From: Planctomycetota bacterium
GTDB lineage: Bacteria > Planctomycetota > UBA1135 > GCA-002748355
DNA length: 64,000 bases
Assembly (NCBI GenBank): GCA_002748355.1
Contig: PDSF01000030.1
Span: 1 to 64,000 of the forward strand
Direction: 5' to 3'
Part shown: positions 16,771 to 26,038 of the stretch, in pieces
Layout: each line of letters opens with the position of its first letter
How positions within the stretch are numbered: the stretch's first letter is position 1
Notes under the pieces: generated by a model
The model's input: only the letters and a program-made list of their open reading frames with translations
Told to the model about the DNA's origin: nothing
Database searches by the model: none
Made by a program: the position numbers and the translations under genes

Positions 16771-19577
16771 ACGACAGCTGCGACTTGCTCTCGCAATGGC
16801 TTGAGCGCTTCCACTCCGGAGACCGTGACTTCGCAGCCTTCTGCGCCAGCCACCCCGAGCAGCGCCAAGAGCTGGAGCGGCTCTGGCAACGACTCATCGA
16901 AAGCGGCGAAGTGGACCCAGGCTTGGAGCCAAAGCCCAGCGAGAGTCTTGCCTCCCTGCACTCGATCAGCAGCGGCAGCCAGGCTCCATGCTTCGACGAA
17001 GAAACCGGCCTTCCCGAAGAAGACAGCGCCTTCGGCCACTATCGCATCCTGCGAGAACTCGGCCGTGGCGCCCAAGGAACGGTCTTTCTGGCCGAGGACC
17101 AGCGGTTCGACCGCAAGGTGGCGCTCAAGGTGCAGCCCCTCTGGCGCCTGCATCGCAGCGAACACAAGAAGCGCTTCGCCCGCGAAGCCGAACTGGCCTC
17201 ACGACTCCAACATCCTGCCATCTGCAGGGTCTATGAACGCGGGCTGTTCGCGGGCACGGCCTTCCTGGCGATGGAATATGTCGAGGGTCGCAGCCTGGCC
17301 CAACGAATCGCCAAGCAGCGACAAGCTCTGGCCAAAGGCGGGAGTCCACAGGTCCTGAGTCTGCCCGAACTTGGCAAGCCCCGCAGCCAAGCCGATAGCA
17401 TCCGCCGCCTCCTGGAGTTCTTCGATAGCATCGCCGCCGCCCTCAGCGCCGCTCATCAGGCAGGACTCATCCATCGCGACATCAAGCCCGGCAACATCAT
17501 GGTCAGCCCCGATGCGCGGCCAGTCCTCCTCGACTTCGGCCTCGCCCGAGCCGTCGAAGAGGAAGCTCTCACCATGACCGGCGACCTCATCGGTACCCCG
17601 GCCTACATGTCGCCCGAGCAACTCATGGCGCAGCGCATCGAGCTCGACCAGCGCAGTGACATCTATTCCCTCGGCGCGACCATCTTCGAGTGTCTAACCC
17701 TGCACCGTCCCTTCGAGGCCGCAACCAGGCAGGAGCTCTACCAGCAGATCCTGACCAGCCCGGCGCCCGATATTCGCGCCTTCGGCAAAGCCTTACCCCG
17801 CGACCTCGCCGTGGTCGTCGCCACGACGCTCGAGAAGGATCGGCGCCGCCGCTACCAGAGCGCAGCGGATTTGGCAGAAGACCTGCGCCGCATCCGTATA
17901 GACAGCCCCATTCGTGTGCGCCCTGCCGGCCCCCTGCGCAAGCTTGTCGACTGGGCAAAACGCAACCCAGTCGTCGCTACCAGCGCAGCACTGATCTTCG
18001 TCATCCTCTCACTCGCACTCACGGTGACGCTGAGCATGACCTTCGAGCTGCTCTCCGCGCGCGATTCTCTGGGGCGCGCGACACTGGGTCCTCAGATCGA
18101 GAAAGCCAATCGGCAAGCCGAGGAGCTGCTCGACCTCGACAGCCCCGGCGAGCGCCATAGCCCCAAGCGGGTGACGGCGCTGCGGCGCTGGGATGAGATC
18201 TACGGCCGCCCCCTGCAGAAGGCCCGCCCCGATATTGCCGCGCGACTATCGGATCTACGCGCAGAGGCCTACGAGGAAGATGAATCCTCGTTAGCGCGTT
18301 TTCGTGCCGAACACCCTCTACAGGACGAAATCCGTCGGCTGCAACAGCAACTCGTTGGCTATGACCGCGGGCTCGTAGAGGCGCGGCGCGAGCTTGCCGA
18401 ACGTTTTCTCGAAGTGGCCACAGCGCGCTATCGCAATCAGCTCGCCGAACTCGAAGCAAAGCTGGCAAAGGCACGTCCCTGGCGCATGCGCACGCCGGCA
18501 ATGCAGGTCACCCACGACTCGCTGGCACAGCTACTCCGACAACTCGACGCTTTCTGCGGCAAGAAGGGCATGCTGCAGCAGATTCGCCGCGAACTGCAGT
18601 TCGTAGCAAGTCGCCAGCAGGCCCAACAAAGCCGGGCCTTTCGCCAGAGCTGGGCCGAGGCCGCCGCGCGCTTAAAAGAGGATCCTCGCTTCGGCGGCCT
18701 CGACCTGATTCCGCAGTTCGGTCTGCAGCCCCTCGGCCCCGACCCAGACAGCGCCCTCGAAGAGTTTGCCGTCCTTGCTTCCGGCACTCCGCCCACCCGG
18801 GACGCAGGAGGCCATATCCAGGTCAAAGACGATTCTGCCATCGTCCTAGTCCTTGTCCCCGGAGCGAGCTATGCACTCGGCTCGCGTCAGCCACGTCCGA
18901 AAAAACTCGAAGTGATGATCAAGGCGGTCGAGCTCGCCCCCTTCCTAATCAGCAAGTACGAAATGACCCGGTCGCAGTGGCAGCGCATCGGCGGAGAAGA
19001 GGATCCTCACGGACTCACTCTGGAGCAGTTGATGAACGCCGCGCAGCCGAGTCCACGTCACCCGATTGCCGCGATCGAGTGGGCTGAAGCCCGTAAGCAG
19101 CTCAGGCGCCATGGCCTGGAGCTTCCCAGCGTGACCCAGTGGGAATACGCCGCGCGCGGCGGGACAAACGAGCGGCTGCCCCACGGCTCCGGCAATCGCG
19201 GCCCAGCGCCCTACAACATCCGCGACCGCAGCTTCATCCTGAATCCGCGGCCCCAAATGAAGTACGACGACGGCCACGCCCTCACCGCAGCGGTCGGGAG
19301 CTTCCTCCCCAATGGCTTCGGACTATTCGACGTCGTCGGCAACCTCTCCGAATGGTGCCGAGAATCGAGCTATCCGGTGCCCTTCGATTACTTCGCCCGG
19401 GATGCCGACGACGCCTACTACCACATCCCCCAAGGAGAGAGCTTTTCCGTGCGCGGCGGCTCCTACACCACCCAGCTCCGAGCTGCCTATCTCGGAGCGC
19501 GCCGACAACGCAGCACCGGCCAGGAGCTGCGCGACGTCGGTATCCGGGCCATCCGGCAGCTGGAGCGAGACAGCTAG
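16767..19577 (+). CDS. Membrane Ser/Thr protein kinase with C-terminal SUMF1-like domain
   Basis: 936 residues. A Hanks-type kinase domain spans ~92-380: glycine loop LGRGAQGTVFLA, invariant Lys in VALKV, HRDIKPGN (~234), DFGLAR (~255) and GTPAYMSPEQL. A single membrane helix at ~402-425 (SAALIFVILSLALTVTLSM) follows, then an extracytoplasmic helical region with coiled-coil character (~430-640). The end (~690-936) is a formylglycine-generating-enzyme (SUMF1) fold with GLFDVVGNLSEWCRES and SVRGGSYTTQLRAAYLGARR. The Cys pair used by true sulfatase-activating enzymes is absent, so this domain probably binds a ligand or protein. Coupling to the upstream sigma gene suggests that an external signal is passed to that sigma factor. 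Confidence 0.93.
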   Translation: MNDSCDLLSQWLERFHSGDRDFAAFCASHPEQRQELERLWQRLIESGEVDPGLEPKPSESLASLHSISSGSQAPCFDEETGLPEEDSAFGHYRILRELGRGAQGTVFLAEDQRFDRKVALKVQPLWRLHRSEHKKRFAREAELASRLQHPAICRVYERGLFAGTAFLAMEYVEGRSLAQRIAKQRQALAKGGSPQVLSLPELGKPRSQADSIRRLLEFFDSIAAALSAAHQAGLIHRDIKPGNIMVSPDARPVLLDFGLARAVEEEALTMTGDLIGTPAYMSPEQLMAQRIELDQRSDIYSLGATIFECLTLHRPFEAATRQELYQQILTSPAPDIRAFGKALPRDLAVVVATTLEKDRRRRYQSAADLAEDLRRIRIDSPIRVRPAGPLRKLVDWAKRNPVVATSAALIFVILSLALTVTLSMTFELLSARDSLGRATLGPQIEKANRQAEELLDLDSPGERHSPKRVTALRRWDEIYGRPLQKARPDIAARLSDLRAEAYEEDESSLARFRAEHPLQDEIRRLQQQLVGYDRGLVEARRELAERFLEVATARYRNQLAELEAKLAKARPWRMRTPAMQVTHDSLAQLLRQLDAFCGKKGMLQQIRRELQFVASRQQAQQSRAFRQSWAEAAARLKEDPRFGGLDLIPQFGLQPLGPDPDSALEEFAVLASGTPPTRDAGGHIQVKDDSAIVLVLVPGASYALGSRQPRPKKLEVMIKAVELAPFLISKYEMTRSQWQRIGGEEDPHGLTLEQLMNAAQPSPRHPIAAIEWAEARKQLRRHGLELPSVTQWEYAARGGTNERLPHGSGNRGPAPYNIRDRSFILNPRPQMKYDDGHALTAAVGSFLPNGFGLFDVVGNLSEWCRESSYPVPFDYFARDADDAYYHIPQGESFSVRGGSYTTQLRAAYLGARRQRSTGQELRDVGIRAIRQLERDS

Positions 19578-19679
19578 CAGGCTTTGGAGAAAGGCCCACA
19601 AGTGACAGAGCGGGCGAGCCCACGAGCGGTGCCAAGTTTTGGCGTTCCACTCGGCGTCATATTCCTAGACCTCTTACTG

Positions 19680-19752
19680 GACATAAGCAGGCGGCTGCAG
19701 CCGCAATTCCTCGGCTATGACCACGGGTTCGAGGAGGCCCGGTACAAGCTTG
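19680..19752 (+). pseudogene. Decayed fragment of a kinase paralogue
   Basis: The 193 bp between the kinase stop and the next gene contain a stretch whose translation, RRLQPQFLGYDHGFEEARYK, closely matches RRLQQQLVGYDRGLVEARRE inside the upstream kinase (nucleotides ~18331-18390). The DNA also aligns at roughly three-quarters identity by eye over ~70 bp, so this is homology rather than chance. It has no start and no catalytic region. It is probably the relic of a tandem kinase copy or of a partial duplication. Confidence 0.6.
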
Positions 19753-19770
19753 GCTCCGGGCCTTATCCTC

Positions 19771-21561
19771 TCAGCGCCCCGTGAGCATCTGGCGGGCCGC
19801 AGCATGCTCCGGCTGAAGCCGCAGGACGCTCTGTAGCAGCACTCGCGCCTGCGCGTTACGCCCACTGAGATGCAGCAGCCGTGCGAGATTGAAGAGTGCC
19901 GGCACGTGCGCGCCATCGATCTGTAGCGCCCGGCGCAGGCTCCTCTCCGCTTCACCGCGTTCTCCGAGCATCGCGTGAGCGATACCGCGTCCGGTCCAGG
20001 CGTGGATGTCGCTTGGCAAATGATTCAGAGCCTTGGCGAAGTGAGACTGCGCGCTGCGGATGGCCGCTGGCCCGCCGCGTTGGGCCATTTGCAGCTCGCA
20101 CATGCCCACGCCGACGTAGGCGTCGACGAGGGAGCGGTGCTGGAGCATGGCGGAGCTTTCCGGGGATGCTGGGACGCCTTGGCCGCGGTCGCTCAGCTGC
20201 CGCAGTGCCTTGTAGAAGCTCTGGAGCGCGGCATCGACGCGGGGAGGATTCTCGCGCAGCAGGGCGTTGCCCTGCATGACGCTGAGCGCGGGGTCCTTGG
20301 GGGAGAAGCGGATGCCATGGGAAACGAGGCTCTGCTGGGTTTGCCAGCGCGTGCATTGCCAGGAGCTGAGCCCGGCGCCTCCGATTGCCAGGAGCAGCAG
20401 AGCAAGCTGCCGCGAGCGGTATGGCTTGGCCCAAAAGGCTAGCCCCGCCGCCAAGACAAAGACCCCAGGATAGAGATAGCGGTCCGAGACCGGGTGAGCA
20501 CCCAGGGCATCGAAGCGAGCGCTCACCAGTAGGATCGGAGCGAAAAGCAGGGCGGCGAGCAGCCAGGTGCCCGGCTTCCGCCTCAGCCAGATCAGGAGCC
20601 CTGCAGCCACGAGCAGCGGAAGAAGAATCTGCAGCATGTGACTCCACCCGCCCAAGGCCAGCGGCACCGTACGGAAGGGCGTCATTGGCCAGGGCCAGGC
20701 CAAGGTCAGCAGGAGCTGCGAAAAGATCCAAGCAGGCGCAATCAGAGCTCGCCCGGCGCTGTAGCTAGCGTCGAGCTGCACCCTGTCGAGGCCGGCAGCG
20801 GCGCTACCGAAGACGGCCATGCGCGCACCGAAAAAGACCGCGAGCACCAGCAAGCTCGGGACCAAGCTCCGGAGCAGCCGACTCGCCAGGCTGGCGGCTG
20901 GGCTAGCGATCCTTGAACTCTCCTGCCTGCTGCAGGGCCTGGAACCCGAAGCAGCATCTTGCCTCTCGCCAGACTTGCAGGGCACGGGCAGAACTGCAGC
21001 TGCGATGACCAAGAGCGGGGCGATGAGAGCATTCTCTTTGGCGAGCAACGCCAGCAGCGCCAGCGAGAGGGAGAGCCAGGGCAGGCCGCGCGCACCTCGC
21101 CTTCGCCAGCTCAGCGTCGCCCAGATGGCCGCCAGGCTGAGGCCTCCGTAGAGCACGTCGTTGAGGGCGGATGCCCAGGCTACGCTTTCGACCTGCACGG
21201 GATGCAGCCCAAAGAGCAGCGCCGCAAGCCCAGCAGCGACCGGCGTTAGCCGGAGCTCGCGGGCGATGCCGAAAGCCGCGGTCACCGCCCCCAGGTGCAG
21301 CAAGAGGGCGAGCGCATGGATACCGGAAGGGCCACCGATGCCGTCGCCGAGGACCAAGAGGCTCGAGGTGAGCGGTCGCCAGTAGGGCGCAACGTTGCCG
21401 AAGAACGGCTCGAAGAGCAGACGCTCCCAAGCACCGCTCGCAGCAATGCGGGTAGCACGCTCGACGACAATAAGGTCGTCGTACACGTAGCCGCCAAGCA
21501 GAGCCGGCGTAAAAGCTGCGGCCACGAGCAGGAGGACGGGGATCAGGATGCGGGGGCTCAC
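19771..21561 (-). CDS. GT-C-type membrane glycosyltransferase with TPRs (TMTC-like)
   Basis: 596 residues with about ten membrane helices, then C-terminal TPRs (~480-596; HLPSDIHAWTGRGIAHAML and VPALFNLARLLHLSGR). The Asp pair in GGYVYDDLIV in the first external loop and the HPVQVESVAWASAL motif (~120) match TMTC-like GT-C transferases. In eukaryotes, members use dolichol-linked mannose to O-mannosylate proteins. Bacterial members are mostly uncharacterised, so donor and acceptor here are unknown. The start is GTG at 21561-21559. Internal Pro/Arg-rich insertions in the loops make it longer than minimal GT-C cores. It stands alone on the minus strand. Confidence 0.8.
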   Translation of the reverse strand: MSPRILIPVLLLVAAAFTPALLGGYVYDDLIVVERATRIAASGAWERLLFEPFFGNVAPYWRPLTSSLLVLGDGIGGPSGIHALALLLHLGAVTAAFGIARELRLTPVAAGLAALLFGLHPVQVESVAWASALNDVLYGGLSLAAIWATLSWRRRGARGLPWLSLSLALLALLAKENALIAPLLVIAAAVLPVPCKSGERQDAASGSRPCSRQESSRIASPAASLASRLLRSLVPSLLVLAVFFGARMAVFGSAAAGLDRVQLDASYSAGRALIAPAWIFSQLLLTLAWPWPMTPFRTVPLALGGWSHMLQILLPLLVAAGLLIWLRRKPGTWLLAALLFAPILLVSARFDALGAHPVSDRYLYPGVFVLAAGLAFWAKPYRSRQLALLLLAIGGAGLSSWQCTRWQTQQSLVSHGIRFSPKDPALSVMQGNALLRENPPRVDAALQSFYKALRQLSDRGQGVPASPESSAMLQHRSLVDAYVGVGMCELQMAQRGGPAAIRSAQSHFAKALNHLPSDIHAWTGRGIAHAMLGERGEAERSLRRALQIDGAHVPALFNLARLLHLSGRNAQARVLLQSVLRLQPEHAAARQMLTGR

Positions 21562-22058
21562 CCCCGCAGGGTAACGGCGCTAGCGCTAGGAGCGTCAGAG
21601 AAACGGTGTGGGTGATGCCCGGCAGCTGGGAACCTCTGACCCCGAACTGAGCTTCCCCAATGACCCCGAAGAAACAGAACAAGTCCCGTTCCCCGATGAG
21701 CTGATCGACCAGCTGCTGGTGAAGTGCGAGAAGCCCGAAGACCTGACGGGCAAGGACGGCAATGCTCAAGGGCTGACAGTCAGGCTCCCGGGCCCAGGAA
21801 GGCGAGCTGATCGACGCGCCCTGAATCCTGCCTGGGTCAGCAACTGATCTAGCCCGTGCTCTTTGGCCCCGGTCCTGAGACCAGCCGACAGCCGATCCCC
21901 TGATGCCGGGCCGGATCGGCTCGCCCCCGCTGCCTTGAATCGGCCACAAGTGCCCGAAGAATGCGCTCGCAGCTCCTCCCGCCGCAAGCTCAGCGACGCT
22001 AGGTGACTGCCGTGCCCCAATTGGACTACCTGGCCCTAACAGGCCGCCAGAACCCTGC
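21562..22058. other. 497-bp intergenic stretch with transposase relic
   Basis: There is no intact gene here. It contains the decayed IS256-type transposase piece described separately and otherwise shows no promoter or hairpin I can support. I did not find terminal inverted repeats, so the original element boundaries are lost. Confidence 0.6.
21659..21825 (+). pseudogene. IS256-family transposase remnant, multiply frameshifted
   Basis: Three reading frames give consecutive pieces of an IS256-type transposase N-terminus. Frame one gives MTPKKQNKSRS (from 21659). A second frame gives FPDELIDQLLVKCEKPEDL then TGKDG (~21689-21762). A third gives MLKG, and a later piece gives RAQEGELIDAP (~21796-21825). 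These follow the family order of FPDELIDQLL, KPEDL-GENG, LLKQLT and RALE-EL. The DDE catalytic region is absent. At least two indels are needed to join the pieces, so this is dead. It marks the left side of a region of atypical gene content (qorA, mutAB-meaB, fucosidase). Confidence 0.65.
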
Positions 22059-23033
22059 ATGTCGAAATCTATACGCATCCATCAGACCGGTGGCCCCGAA
22101 CAACTCAGCTGGGAGGAAGTCGAACTCGCCGCTCCAGGCCCACAGCAGGTACGACTGCGCCAGCTCGCCTGCGGTTTGAACTACATCGACGTCTACGGCC
22201 GTACCGGTCTCTACCCGGTGGGACCCCTACCAGCCACACTCGGTATGGAAGCCGTCGGCGTGATCGAGGAACTGGGCACAGAAATCGATGGCTGGAAAAC
22301 AGGCGACCGGGTGGCCTACCCGATGACGCTAGGAGCCTATGCCGAGGCACGCATTATCGATGCCGATGTGCTGGTCAAAGTGCCTGACAGCATCGATGAC
22401 CACAGTGCCGCAGCCATGATGCTCAAGGGTCTGACTGCGCATTACCTGCTGTTCCGCACCTACCCAGTCAAGGCCGGGGACAGCATCCTGGTCTATGCAG
22501 CAGCCGGCGGTGTCGGGCTCATTCTCTGCCAGTGGGCCCAACAGATCGGCGCCACGGTCATCGGCTGCGTCGGCTCCGAAGACAAGGCCGAACTGGCACG
22601 GGCCAATGGCTGCGAACATATCATCCTCTATCGCCATGAGCGTATTCCTGATCGGGTCAGGGATGTCACCGATGGCAAAGGGGTCGCAGTCGTTTACGAC
22701 TCGATCGGTCAATCCACATTCATGGATTCTCTCGACTCACTACAACCCTTCGGAGTGCTGGCAACTTATGGTAATGCCAGTGGACCGGTTGCCGCATTCA
22801 GCCCCGGCATGCTGGCTTCGAAAGGCTCCCTCTATGTGACCCGGCCCAGCCTGGCCACCCATATATCCTCCCGGGACCTGTTACTGGAAGGTGCGAATCG
22901 CCTGTTTGAGATTGTCAGCTCGGGCCAGGTAAAGATTCACATCAAGCAAACCTTCCCCCTGGCTGATTGCTCCGAAGCCCATCGTGCACTCGAAAGCCGG
23001 CAGACTCGTGGCAGTACAGTGCTAACAACCTAG
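22059..23033 (+). CDS. qorA: NADPH:quinone oxidoreductase (QorA-like)
   Basis: A 324-residue zeta-crystallin-type MDR enzyme that reduces quinones using NADPH in the cytosol. It has the GroES-like N-domain (~1-125; GLNYIDVYGRTGLYP) and a Rossmann NADPH site in AAAGGVGLILCQWA (~148-161). No structural or catalytic zinc Cys cluster is present, as expected for this branch. Length is typical. The sequence closely resembles proteobacterial QorA. It follows the IS256 remnant and precedes an atypical AT-rich leader, so horizontal acquisition is plausible. No clear Shine-Dalgarno precedes the ATG. Confidence 0.92.
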   Translation: MSKSIRIHQTGGPEQLSWEEVELAAPGPQQVRLRQLACGLNYIDVYGRTGLYPVGPLPATLGMEAVGVIEELGTEIDGWKTGDRVAYPMTLGAYAEARIIDADVLVKVPDSIDDHSAAAMMLKGLTAHYLLFRTYPVKAGDSILVYAAAGGVGLILCQWAQQIGATVIGCVGSEDKAELARANGCEHIILYRHERIPDRVRDVTDGKGVAVVYDSIGQSTFMDSLDSLQPFGVLATYGNASGPVAAFSPGMLASKGSLYVTRPSLATHISSRDLLLEGANRLFEIVSSGQVKIHIKQTFPLADCSEAHRALESRQTRGSTVLTT

Positions 23034-23062
23034 CTCATGGCCGCAGGAAGGCCTCGCGCCAG

Positions 23063-23163
23063 CGCTTGCCTTGGTCCCCTCGAAGCGATTCCCCTACGGA
23101 TCTCTTCGGGGACGCTGGCTCTGCGCAACCTTAGGTTGACGGGAGGGCGACCAAGGGCAAGCG
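23063..23163. other. Nested inverted-repeat structure after qorA
   Basis: An outer 19-bp stem pairs 23063-23081 (CGCTTGCCTTGGTCCCCTC) with 23143-23163, apart from two single-base bulges. Inside lie a hairpin (AGCG and CCCC at 23084-23094 with GGGG and CGCT at 23108-23116) and a small AACC/GGTT hairpin (23127-23137). Together they give a three-way-junction shape. It begins 30 bp after the qorA stop. It could be a terminator-like 3' structure, a REP/MITE-type repeat or a small RNA. Confidence 0.55.
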
Positions 23164-23474
23164 TCCCTTGCAACCCGGAGCAACAGCCATCCCCGACGCT
23201 AGCCGCTTGCAGCAGCGAGAAGGGGGTCGGCGGCAGATCTGCCCTGGCTTTCAGTGCAGTGGGCTGCAGCTCCCCAGTCCTGTTAGCCCAGCTCCCCCCT
23301 ATCCCAGCTCCTCTTGCTCTTCCCCCAGCCCTAAGCGACTTCGGTGACGGTCCACTTCCATGGCTCGGCGAGGCGCCTAGATTGCGCCCCCGCCTAGGAC
23401 CTGCAGCTCCTAGCCCTAGCCCCCTCCCCCGCACTAGTAGTGCTTTGTTTTCGCCCAAGGGATAGGGTTTTCCA

Positions 23475-23546
23475 TTGACAGAGATCGACCCCCTACATAA
23501 CTTTTTTTGCTGATTTTGCTTACCAAATATTAATGTTGCACTGCAA
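23475..23546 (+). promoter_or_regulatory. Candidate promoter and operator of the mutAB-meaB operon
   Basis: TTGACA (23475-23480) matches a -35 box. CATAAC or TAACTT at 15-17 bp spacing is a weak -10. Downstream, TTGCACTGCAA (23536-23546) is a perfect inverted repeat about a central C, in the AT-rich leader ~340 bp before mutA. It has the size and symmetry of a TetR- or GntR-type operator, but I cannot name the regulator. None is encoded next to the operon. Confidence 0.35.
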
Positions 23547-23888
23547 AAGGGGTGGTGATCGCAAGAAATACACAGCATGTTTCGTCTTTGTGGCAAAACT
23601 GCATATTCGCACCAATCAGTATTTCTCGATGCAGCTATCGCCATTGCGAACAACAGCACCTTGAGCGCAACCATTAGTTTTGGTCAAAACGGGTAATAAG
23701 CAACAGACCGAACAACAGTTGAAGTGTCCCGATCAGCAGTAATGCGGATCATGTGAGGCTAGGAAACCAAAGCCATCATGATCTCCTTAGCGACCGTACG
23801 CTACTGCCTGATAGGCATACTTCTCAAGAGAAGGTGTGGCTGGGCCTAAGCCTGAACCTCATTACGGGAACTACTCTGGAGAAGGAAC

Positions 23889-26036
23889 ATGAGTGACAAG
23901 AACCTGGATATCGACCTGAAGTCGATCAACACCGATGAGGGCTTTTTCGCAGAGTTCGAGCGTCCCACCCAAGAGCAGTGGAAGGAAGCAGCCATTGCTG
24001 CGCTCAAGGGCATCCCTTTCGACAAGGTGATGTATACCGACACCTATGAGGGGATCAGGATTGAGCCGATTTACACCGCAGAAGACATAAAGGATCTGCC
24101 CCAGGTCAATGACAAGCCGGGCTTTCAATCCTATGTGCGCGGCACCAAGGCTGAGGGCTTCCTGGCTACTCCTTGGCTGATTGCTCAGGAAATCTGGGAA
24201 AGCAAACCCGAAGACTTCAATACCGAGGCCAAGTTTGACCTCGAAAAGGGTGAAACGGCTGTCACCATGGTCCTGGACAAGCCCACGCTACATGGCTGTG
24301 ATCCCGCCGATGCTGAGGCGCAAGATGTCGGCAACAGGGGCCTGTCTTTGGCGACCTTGGAAGACATGAGCACGGTTTTGAAGGGGATCGACGTCGAGAA
24401 GGTTCCCTTCTTGTGCCACAGCGGCGCTGTCTCCATGCCGCTGCTCTCGCTCTTTGCGGCAGCGGTAAAAAGCGCCGGCAAAGACATGGCAAAGGTCAAG
24501 GCATGCATCGGCAGTGACCCCATTGCCGAGCTCGCCAGCAACGGAACAAGCACCGTTGCCCTTGAGAAGGCCTACGACGATATGTACGAGGTCCTGACTT
24601 GGGCAGAGAAGCATGCTCCCCAGCTGGAGAGCATCTTTATTCAGGGCCACCCCTACCACAATGCTGGTGCAGCCTCGAACGAAGAAGTCGCCGCCGCCTT
24701 GGCGACCGCTGCCGAATACCTCCGGGAGATGATCAACCGTGGCTTGAGCGTCGACCAGGTGGCCCCGCGCATCCGCTTCGCTTTTTCCTTGGGCTCCAAC
24801 TTCTTCATGGAGATCGCCAAGCTGCGGGCCAGCCGCATGCTCTGGGCACAAATCGTCGAGGCCTTCGGTGGCTGCGAAGAGTCTCAAAAGATGAAGATCC
24901 ATGGCCGGACTTCAGCCTTCAACAAGACCGTCTTTGATGCCCACGTCAATATGCTGCGCATCACCAGCGAAGGCTTCTCCGGCGCGGTCGGCGGCGTCGA
25001 CAGCATGCACCTAGCGCCCTTCGATGAGCCAATCCGGACGCCCGATCGCTTCTCCCGCCGCATTGCCCGGAACGTGCAAATCATGCTGCAGGAAGAGTCG
25101 CACTTCACCATGCCCATCGATATGGCTGGCGGCTCGTATTACATCGAAGCATTAACCGACGAGTTCGCCAAAACCGCCTGGAGCAAGTTCCAGAAGATCG
25201 AGGCTGCCGGCGGCATCGTCAAGGCGCTCGAAACAGGGCTGCTGCAAGGCATGGTTACGGACACCGCCGCCAAGCGTAGAAAAAAGATCGAAGCCCGGCA
25301 GCACGAGATTCTCGGCACCAACATGTATGCCAACTTGATCGAAGAGAAGATCGAGGCTCCTGTTATCGATCGCGACCAGCTCAAGGCTGAGCGTGTCGCC
25401 GCGGTCGCAGCCAGCACCAAGACAGCCGATCTTGAGCCGCTCAAGAAGAGCGCTCAGGGCAAGGCCGTTGCGCTTGCCCTGAGCGCAGCAGAAGCCGGCG
25501 CCACCCTGGGCCAGATAACCGCGGCCCTGGCTGCGGATCAAAAACCAGGCAAGAGCGTCGAGCCCTTACAACAGGTACGCGCTGCTGAACCTTTTGAAGC
25601 TCTGAGGAAGCGAGCCGAAGATCTCAAGGCGAAGAGCGGCAAGACGCTGCAGGTCTTCCTGGCCAATATGGGCCCGATCCCGCAGCACAAGCCACGAGCA
25701 GATTTCACCCGAGGCTTCTTCGAAGTGGCCGCCGCTGAAGTACTCGGCAACGAGGGCTTCGCCACGGCGGAAGAAGCCGCCAAGGCCGCCATCGAGTCTG
25801 GGGCCCCGGTTGTGGTCGTGTGCTCAAGCGACAAGACCTACCCGGACTACATCTCCACCCTAGTCCCGATGATCAAGAAGGCTCGCAGCGAAGTAACGGT
25901 AATCGTTGCTGGTCGCCAGAAGCCCGATGTTGAGGAAAGCTTCCGAGCCGCTGGCGTTGATGGCTTCATCCATGTCAAAGCCAACTGCTACGCCCTGAAC
26001 AAACAACTCCAAGACAAGTACATGGAGGCGCTATAG
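23889..26036 (+). CDS. mutA: Methylmalonyl-CoA mutase small (beta) subunit
   Basis: The non-catalytic partner in the heterodimeric, adenosylcobalamin-dependent mutase that interconverts (R)-methylmalonyl-CoA and succinyl-CoA. The 715 residues start after a good GGAGAAGGA signal. The TIM-barrel-like region spans ~35-500 ([39 protein letters not shown]). The C-terminal flavodoxin-like domain (~580-715) lacks the B12-ligating D-x-H-x-x-G, as is normal for small subunits. Only 2 bp separate it from mutB. It feeds propionyl-CoA from odd-chain fats, Val, Ile or propionate into the TCA cycle. No epimerase or propionyl-CoA carboxylase is in the window. Confidence 0.95.
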   Translation: MSDKNLDIDLKSINTDEGFFAEFERPTQEQWKEAAIAALKGIPFDKVMYTDTYEGIRIEPIYTAEDIKDLPQVNDKPGFQSYVRGTKAEGFLATPWLIAQEIWESKPEDFNTEAKFDLEKGETAVTMVLDKPTLHGCDPADAEAQDVGNRGLSLATLEDMSTVLKGIDVEKVPFLCHSGAVSMPLLSLFAAAVKSAGKDMAKVKACIGSDPIAELASNGTSTVALEKAYDDMYEVLTWAEKHAPQLESIFIQGHPYHNAGAASNEEVAAALATAAEYLREMINRGLSVDQVAPRIRFAFSLGSNFFMEIAKLRASRMLWAQIVEAFGGCEESQKMKIHGRTSAFNKTVFDAHVNMLRITSEGFSGAVGGVDSMHLAPFDEPIRTPDRFSRRIARNVQIMLQEESHFTMPIDMAGGSYYIEALTDEFAKTAWSKFQKIEAAGGIVKALETGLLQGMVTDTAAKRRKKIEARQHEILGTNMYANLIEEKIEAPVIDRDQLKAERVAAVAASTKTADLEPLKKSAQGKAVALALSAAEAGATLGQITAALAADQKPGKSVEPLQQVRAAEPFEALRKRAEDLKAKSGKTLQVFLANMGPIPQHKPRADFTRGFFEVAAAEVLGNEGFATAEEAAKAAIESGAPVVVVCSSDKTYPDYISTLVPMIKKARSEVTVIVAGRQKPDVEESFRAAGVDGFIHVKANCYALNKQLQDKYMEAL

Positions 26037-26038
26037 CC

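Larger units (their letters stand above)
23034..23888. other. 855-bp intergenic region: folded element, then AT-rich leader
   Basis: The first ~430 bp are GC-rich and hold a nested inverted-repeat structure (23063-23163). A 142-codon open frame here (23037-23465) has low-complexity Pro/Leu/Ser composition and is not convincing. From ~23440 to 23760 the DNA is markedly AT-richer than the rest of the window and contains a TTGACA box (23475-23480) and an 11-bp palindrome (23536-23546). The last ~120 bp lead into mutA. No cobalamin riboswitch box was found, although the downstream enzyme uses B12. Confidence 0.6.

Noticed and set aside
20903..22078. 391-codon minus-strand open frame overlapping the GT-C gene and the IS256 relic
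   Set aside because: It overlaps the conserved N-terminal half of the membrane protein in another frame and is low-complexity. The membrane-protein frame explains the region better.
23037..23465. 142-codon open frame after qorA
   Set aside because: Pro/Leu/Ser-biased translation with no ribosome site, and it coincides with a folded inverted-repeat element. Probably non-coding.
23700..23888. Cobalamin riboswitch before mutA
   Set aside because: I looked because the enzyme uses B12, but found no B12-box-like sequence or supporting helices.
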